Shown here: positions 7,304-10,813 of the stretch, piece by piece
How the letters are laid out: each line of letters begins with the position of its first letter
Position numbering within the stretch: position 1 is the stretch's first letter
Assembly (NCBI GenBank): GCA_903886985.1
Contig: CAISOI010000278.1
Location: 1-10,813, forward strand
Direction of reading: 5' to 3'
From: an uncultured Chthonomonas sp.
GTDB lineage: Bacteria > Armatimonadota > Chthonomonadetes > Chthonomonadales > CAJBBX01
DNA length: 10,813 nt
Position numbers and translations under genes: made by a program
The notes under the pieces: generated by a model
What the model was told of the DNA's origin: nothing
The model's database searches: none
The model's input: the letters and a program-made list of their open reading frames with translations, nothing else

Positions 7304-7882
7304 TTGGATAATAAATATCGTAATTTTATGGTGTTCGTTTGTTGCTCACTCCCTTCCTGTTTTGTAGCATTTGCCGTTAACCGTACTGCGCGTCGTCCAC
7401 CTTACCTACTTCCAATCAACAAGACCGTACATCTGGAGATTAACAAATCCAAGCGACAGATTGTTGTATTTCGAGGCGATGCGGAAATTGCAACCTACAA
7501 AATTGCGTTGGGGAATAAGCCGACTGGGGCCAAAGAGAAAGAGGGCGATATGAAAACGCCCGAAGGAACCTATCATATTCGGGTGAAGAACCCAAAGAGC
7601 CACTTCTATCTCTCGCTGCAGATCGACTATCCTAATGAGTCGGACGCAGCCGATGGATTAGATTCGGGCCGAATTACGAAATCGCAATATAAAGCAATTG
7701 CGGAAGCAATCAAGAATGGCAAACTACCGCCTCAAAAGACTCCCTTAGGTGGGGAGATCTTCATTCATGGCGGCGGCACCGCCCGAGATTGGACCTGGGG
7801 ATGCATCGCACTGGAGAATAAGGACGTGAAACAACTCTATGAGGATATCGATCTCGGAACCCGTGTCGATATCGTTCCTTGA
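7304..7882 (+). CDS. L,D-transpeptidase (YkuD family), exported
   Basis: 192 residues from TTG 7304, immediately after the epimerase stop; ATG 7328 is an alternative with no ribosome binding site, while AGGCGG (7294-7299) is close to the TTG. The N-terminus (NKYRN then FMVFVCCSLPSCFVAFAV) is a signal peptide or membrane anchor. The YkuD domain spans about residues 40-192: HLEINKSKRQIVVFRGD, GNKPTGAKEKEGDMKTPEG (substrate-side loop before the catalytic core), IFIHGGG with H155, and WTWGCIAL with catalytic C167 (HGG...GC signature; the usual Arg after GC-[IV] is Ala-Leu here). Such enzymes make 3-3 peptidoglycan cross-links or attach proteins to peptidoglycan by cysteine chemistry in the periplasm; some proteins with this fold serve other roles. 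Zero spacing implies co-transcription with the epimerase, with no obvious functional link. Confidence 0.9.
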   Translation: MDNKYRNFMVFVCCSLPSCFVAFAVNRTARRPPYLLPINKTVHLEINKSKRQIVVFRGDAEIATYKIALGNKPTGAKEKEGDMKTPEGTYHIRVKNPKSHFYLSLQIDYPNESDAADGLDSGRITKSQYKAIAEAIKNGKLPPQKTPLGGEIFIHGGGTARDWTWGCIALENKDVKQLYEDIDLGTRVDIVP

Positions 7883-8008
7883 CTCTCGACCAAAACGAAA
7901 ACATACAATCAAATAATCAAATAGCAATACCCAGTAAGTCACACTGAGTGCCGCCTCAGATCAAACTGCCATCGGGATGCACGTTCTGCTCCTCATGCCA
8001 CCTTCACC

Positions 8009-8239
8009 TTAAGACATGGCAAAGACGTCCATTTCTACAGTCTTAAAGGGTCGGCCCTGACCATGAACCAACAGTCGAATTTGTTCAGTAGTCTCCCGCG
8101 AAAAGGTCGGCTCACCGCAATGCTCGCACACTTGGGCAGGAATATTCTCTACAAGCGCTCTACGTCCATCCAGATTAAATACTTCACTGACCATCTCTAA
8201 TTTTGCAGCGTTATGTCCACATACATGACATTTAAACAT
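8009..8239 (-). CDS. YgiT-type zinc-finger antitoxin (MqsA N-terminal-like)
   Basis: 76 residues with two CxxC pairs, C4/C7 in MFKCHVCGH and C38/C41 in QVCEHCGEP, separated by VENIPAQ, the signature of the YgiT-type zinc finger. The family includes the zinc-binding toxin-neutralising domain of MqsA; this copy lacks the long C-terminal helix-turn-helix of full MqsA, so transcriptional autoregulation by it is uncertain. GGAG inside the end of the upstream gene serves as ribosome binding site, and the start is two bases after that gene's TAA. It is therefore the second gene of a toxin-antitoxin operon. Confidence 0.88.
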   Translation of the reverse strand: MFKCHVCGHNAAKLEMVSEVFNLDGRRALVENIPAQVCEHCGEPTFSRETTEQIRLLVHGQGRPFKTVEMDVFAMS

Positions 8240-8241
8240 GG

Positions 8242-8550
8242 TTATCTCCGCACCCGGAATTCAACCCACTCATCCGGATCAGGCTCGTAAATCGTGATGA
8301 TCTTTGTAAGATTACCGTCAGAATATGATACTTGAAAATGAAGCGCTCGTCCAGATCGCGTAAATCCAAGAAGCAGTCCACTTGGGGAATATTTGTCATC
8401 AGGATAGCTCTCTATCTCCTCCGCTCGTGCACCTGCTTCACGAATCTCGGTTTCACTAATGTTCCTTTCGACAGCACGACGGAAAGCATGGCGACTGAAG
8501 TCGTAGTTACCTTCGGTCAAATCCTGGCGGATAACTGAAAGAGATTTCAT
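8242..8550 (-). CDS. DUF4258 domain protein, probable toxin of a type II toxin-antitoxin pair
   Basis: 102 residues from ATG 8550; GTG 8556 gives 104, but AGG directly before favours the ATG. Signature segments of DUF4258: FSRHAFRRAVERNISETEI (about residues 18-37), SPSGLLLGF, ALHFQVSY and the terminal IITIYEPDPDEW. This family adopts a RelE/BrnT-like fold and is routinely found directly upstream of YgiT-type antitoxins, the order seen here; the toxin-first arrangement parallels mqsR-mqsA. Activity is probably cleavage of RNA, inferred from family and context, not shown. No third gene follows; the pair is flanked by ~125 bases of sparse sequence on one side and repeats on the other. Confidence 0.85.
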   Translation of the reverse strand: MKSLSVIRQDLTEGNYDFSRHAFRRAVERNISETEIREAGARAEEIESYPDDKYSPSGLLLGFTRSGRALHFQVSYSDGNLTKIITIYEPDPDEWVEFRVRR

Positions 8551-8752
8551 TTCCACCTGAATGGCAACGCTAGGGCACGCAGATTAAAACCGCGAGTTGG
8601 CGGTAAGGATTCTGTAAGAGTTGGCATGGGAATATTATGACACTAGTTCAAGATGCCTACAATCTGCGAATGAATTTCCGCCAATAGATGCAGTACTCAA
8701 GCTTGCTTCTTTCTTCCCGAAATTGATGCGTGTCTCTGACCGATCTCAGATA

Positions 8753-8790
8753 CTACCAACACGTCATTCCCGCGCAGGCGGGAATCCAGA
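8753..8790. repeat. palindromic repeat, intact copy (REP/MITE-like)
   Basis: ATTCCCGC (8766-8773) pairs with GCGGGAAT (8778-8785) around GCAG, within the widespread bacterial repeat type CGTCATTCCCGCGCAGGC...GGGAATCCAG. Bases 8753-8779 match 10313-10339 with two differences. Confidence 0.75.
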
Positions 8791-8839
8791 CACACTATTA
8801 TTAACACAACATTCCCAACGACATCCACAATTTTGATTC

Positions 8840-8884
8840 CACGAAGGTGGACTTCGTGCCTTTCATAGGTGCGAATTTATTCGC
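8840..8884. repeat. two adjacent short hairpins beyond the end of the HTH gene
   Basis: CACGAAG (8840-8846) pairs with CTTCGTG (8852-8858), and GCGAAT (8871-8876) pairs with ATTCGC (8879-8884). These resemble intergenic palindromic repeats rather than a T-tailed terminator, and lie 37 bases past the stop of the minus-strand HTH gene. Confidence 0.5.
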
Positions 8885-8920
8885 CAGCTCTCCCATTCCT
8901 CCATTCGCCTTTTTTATCTC

Positions 8921-9961
8921 CTACTCGATCCCACCCCAATAGGTCTTTTCCGGCCACTCAATCTGGTTACCGTGATCGTCGAATTTGATTCCCATTATCT
9001 TTTCACACAAAGCCAGATCCAGCATTATCTGTTTATCAATCTTCTCTTGCCGAATCCGCCGCGCTTCCTCGGATTGACCATATTTATACGATGCGCGTCT
9101 CTTTTGGTAGCTCGGATCATTCATGAGATTCCGTACATCTTCCTTTTTAAAGAACCAGTGAGAATATCCCCGCTGCGGTGCGTGGGTCCTGAATTCGAGG
9201 TCAATTTGCGGCTTGTAGGGGAAATGGTATCCCTGTATTCGGCCTGTCGCTCGCAATCTGCTAACTTGGCCAATGCTGATTCCCATCATCCGAGAAACCT
9301 GCCGCGTCGACATATAGCCGCTATGGTTTCGCTGGAGACTCTTCGCAGTTTCAGGATCCACTTTCCTATCGTTATTCGCGTATTCCCAGCCATCCAGGCA
9401 CCGGTTCCATTCAATCAGCAGACGCTTCGGCATAGGCTTTTTGCGGCGTTCCCGCTCCTTTTTTAGCCGCATGATAGCATCATACAGCACGTAGCACTTC
9501 GACCCAAATTGCGCCTGATGATCCTGAAAAGCATAGATTTGATTTCTGTATATGTATTTGCGGATCATTTCCGGGCTGGTCCCCAGAACCATGGCTGCAT
9601 CGCGAGTGGTCAGCAGTGCCTCTCGGTCGACCGCCTCGGAGAGTGGCAGTCTCCCCATCGCCGCTACACGAACCGCCTCTCTCTCGAGACGTTTCTGACA
9701 AATATCCGACATCGTGAAGTCCACTACATCCTCATATCGGAATCGCCAGCTAACTATCTTATTACTGGGCTTCTCGACCGGCAGCTTTCCCGTTTTCGCA
9801 TACCTACAAATGGTGGTTTTGTGCAGGTTTAGCGCCCTCGCCACTTCTATGGTACTGAGTATCGGCTTGTACGGAATAGTCGGAATCTCCACCTCCGGCT
9901 TCGGCGGCAGAGGTATTGCACGTGGAATACGTATATTTGGATCTTTTCGAGATGGTGACAT
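8921..9961 (-). CDS. DNA-binding protein with three tandem MerR/excisionase-like helix-turn-helix modules
   Basis: 346 residues. After a Pro-rich N-terminus (IPRAIPLPPKPEVEIPTIP) come three HTH_17-like units: residues ~34-82 (LSTIEVARALNLHKTTICRY, then KTGKLP and a WRFRYEDVVDF wing), ~116-166 (LLTTRDAAMVLGTSPEMIRK, then a YVLYDAIMRL wing) and ~216-280 (YMSTRQVSRMMGISIGQVSR, RATGRIQGY and a WFFKKEDVRNLM wing). The first and second are joined by ~33 residues; a basic stretch KKERERRKKPMPKR (167-180) precedes the third. The C-terminal ~65 residues are basic then acidic and predicted helical. GGAGGG lies nine bases before the ATG. Single modules of this type are excisionases or MerR-like regulators; three in one chain is unusual, suggesting recognition of a composite or repeated site. 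No catalytic domain. It stands alone, bracketed by palindromic repeats, with no partner gene. Confidence 0.8.
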   Translation of the reverse strand: MSPSRKDPNIRIPRAIPLPPKPEVEIPTIPYKPILSTIEVARALNLHKTTICRYAKTGKLPVEKPSNKIVSWRFRYEDVVDFTMSDICQKRLEREAVRVAAMGRLPLSEAVDREALLTTRDAAMVLGTSPEMIRKYIYRNQIYAFQDHQAQFGSKCYVLYDAIMRLKKERERRKKPMPKRLLIEWNRCLDGWEYANNDRKVDPETAKSLQRNHSGYMSTRQVSRMMGISIGQVSRLRATGRIQGYHFPYKPQIDLEFRTHAPQRGYSHWFFKKEDVRNLMNDPSYQKRRASYKYGQSEEARRIRQEKIDKQIMLDLALCEKIMGIKFDDHGNQIEWPEKTYWGGIE

Positions 9962-10158
9962 TGCCCCATTCCCTCCGTTGAACTTTAGTTATCTATATCT
10001 AATAACTCGTTTCAAAGAGCCAAACTCGGCAAGTGGGAGTGTACTTTTTTGAATTTCATAGTATACGGGGAGAATCAATGGGCTAACTTGCCATCAGCGG
10101 CAATTCATCTTCTTTACTATTGACCACGTACAAATCACATTGTCGAACTCACATCCAA

Positions 10159-10191
10159 CTACCTGACATTCGCGCAGAAGCGGGAATCCGG
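10159..10191. repeat. palindromic repeat, degenerate copy
   Basis: GACATTCGCGCAGAAGCGGGAATCCGG-type sequence preceded by CTACC, matching the copy at 8753-8790 but with two C missing from the left arm, so the hairpin is imperfect. Confidence 0.6.
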
Positions 10192-10243
10192 TAATACCGC
10201 CACCTAGAACGAACTTCTAATCTAAAAGTTCAACCTCAAAACA

Positions 10244-10271
10244 CGTCATTCTGAGCCTGCGAAGAATCCGC
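10244..10271. repeat. palindromic repeat, divergent 'CGTCATTCTGAG' copy
   Basis: CGTCATTCTGAGCCTGCG followed by AAGAATCCGC; ATTCT and AGAAT can pair. A second common flavour of the same intergenic repeat type. The CATT core lies 80 bases after the one at 10167 and 78 before the one at 10325. Confidence 0.5.
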
Positions 10272-10312
10272 TTTTGCTACCACTTCGCACCAATGTTTGC
10301 AATACGCACAAT

Positions 10313-10339
10313 CTACCAATTCGTCATTCCCGCGCAGGC
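10313..10339. repeat. palindromic repeat, left half only
   Basis: CGTCATTCCCGCGCAGGC at 10322-10339 is identical to 8762-8779, and CTACCAA before it matches too. The right arm (GGGAATCC) is absent: the sequence switches at 10340 to coding-like DNA. Confidence 0.65.
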
Positions 10340-10340
10340 A

Positions 10341-10532
10341 GTGGCTTGGTTCAAAGAACCCTATCCCCGAGATAAAGCAATTCGGGAAGAGATGTTGCAG
10401 GAAGCATTTGAAAACCAAGAAGATGAAGACTGGTATCCATTTGAGGACTTAACCGATAAGTTTTTAGTACTTCTAGATTCAGAAAATGGGGGCTTTGATG
10501 CCGCAGCAAATGCTCTTGCATTGACTTCGTGA
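10341..10532 (+). pseudogene. 5'-truncated gene fragment joined to a half repeat
   Basis: 63 codons from GTG 10341 to TGA 10532 read as a natural acidic protein: VAWFKEPYPRDKAIREEMLQ, then EAFENQEDEDWYPFEDLTDK and FLVLLDSENGGFDAAANALA, with purine-first codons as in real genes. The frame stays open upstream to ATG 10293, but that part translates the palindromic repeat (FVIPAQA) and has no ribosome binding site. The likely reading is the C-terminal part of a gene that lost its 5' end at or near the repeat. No family is recognised. A short expressed protein starting at ATG 10293 cannot be excluded. Confidence 0.45.
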
Positions 10533-10813
10533 TTGGAAGGTCGTAACGGAGACGCTCTGAATAATCAGCGCTAACGCCTAATTCTCCTTGTCCGCCATGG
10601 CCAACACCCCCAAATGATTGCAATTCTGCTAAATACATATAGTTCATCTTTCATAATTGTCTGATTGAACCTAACTTACTATTGGATATGAAACCTGCAG
10701 TTCACTAACAAAACAGCTAGAAACTAGCTAGTAGAACAAGGTAAAGTGACAGCAGACTGAGCTTGCGCTTTAGAAAACCCTAGACTTCCTAAACGGTTCG
10801 AAGGAAACATAAA
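10533..10813. other. gene-free window end
   Basis: No supported gene, RNA or terminator. A short inverted repeat AGCTAG/CTAGCT (10715-10729) is the only visible structure. A minus-strand open frame from 10647 (MNYMYLAELQSFGG...) has a peptide-like start but degrades opposite the fragment and is not called. Confidence 0.4.

Larger units (their letters stand above)
8557..8920. other. gene-free region with palindromic repeats
   Basis: No supported gene. Contains the repeat at 8753-8790 and two hairpins at 8840-8884. A plus-strand open frame through it (8621-8836) translates the palindromic repeat (RHSRAGGNPD) and is not a gene. Confidence 0.6.
9962..10292. other. upstream region of the HTH gene with repeats
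   Basis: No supported gene. The minus-strand gene's promoter should lie in 9975-10030 (TTTGGC and TAGATA spaced by 17 on the minus strand is only a weak candidate). The right half carries repeat copies at 10159-10191 and 10244-10271. Confidence 0.45.

Noticed and set aside
7944..7959. CTGAG/CTCAG hairpin after the L,D-transpeptidase
   Set aside because: Only five base pairs and no T run; too weak to call a terminator.
8621..8836. Plus-strand open frame across the repeat
   Set aside because: Includes the translated palindromic repeat (RHSRAGGNPD), a typical false gene.
10159..10339. CRISPR array
   Set aside because: The repeats are palindromic, diverged, few and spaced about 80 bases; no conserved direct repeat with uniform spacers and no cas genes.
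10351..10647. 98-residue minus-strand open frame
   Set aside because: The part opposite 10351-10532 is a shadow of the better plus-strand reading; the remaining start region alone is too short to support.
10780..10813. GGTTCGAA resembling a tRNA T-loop near the window end
   Set aside because: No matching acceptor, D or anticodon stems could be drawn around it.

Overview
This is a roughly 10.8 kb chromosomal-looking stretch with moderate G+C and loose gene packing, probably from a diderm (Gram-negative-type) environmental bacterium. The evidence for an outer membrane is indirect: an exported protein with barrel-like strands ending in an aromatic residue, a periplasmic-type L,D-transpeptidase, and a large exported beta-propeller/amidohydrolase of a type common in Bacteroidota, Acidobacteriota, Gemmatimonadota and Armatimonadota. 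No rRNA, tRNA, phage structural gene, integrase, transposase or CRISPR array was recognised. The phylum cannot be fixed from the sequence alone; several non-ATG starts (TTG) are well supported by ribosome binding sites.

Layout. 107-349 holds a possible small protein whose end carries the Shine-Dalgarno site of the next gene. 354-3713 encodes an exported PD40/TolB-like propeller fused to a metal-dependent amidohydrolase. A strong hairpin at 3743-3789 separates it from convergent genes: an orphan HicB-like antitoxin (3806-3991), then a coupled two-gene operon (5610 down to 4148) of an unrecognised cytosolic protein and an exported, possibly outer-membrane protein. 5807-6162 contains what looks like a decayed minus-strand gene broken by a frameshift, and overlapping it is a pair of tandem stem-loops (6079-6172). 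On the plus strand follow an NAD-dependent epimerase/dehydratase split by a one-base frameshift in a C run (6279-7303) and an abutting L,D-transpeptidase (7304-7882).

The right third is accessory in character: a DUF4258 toxin / YgiT-type zinc-finger antitoxin pair (8550 down to 8009), then a 346-residue protein with three tandem MerR/excisionase-like helix-turn-helix modules (9961 down to 8921). That gene is bracketed by several short palindromic repeats of the 'GTCATTCCCGCGCAGGCGGGAATCC' kind. One of these repeats is cut after its first half and runs in frame into a gene fragment (10341-10532). The last 280 bases hold no gene I can support.

Most noteworthy: the triple-HTH protein nested among the palindromic repeats, the repeat/gene-fragment junction at 10340, the hidden broken gene and stem-loop pair at 5807-6172, and the unrecognised TAATG-coupled operon at 4148-5610. 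None of these is proven to be a new system; each comes with a decisive check.
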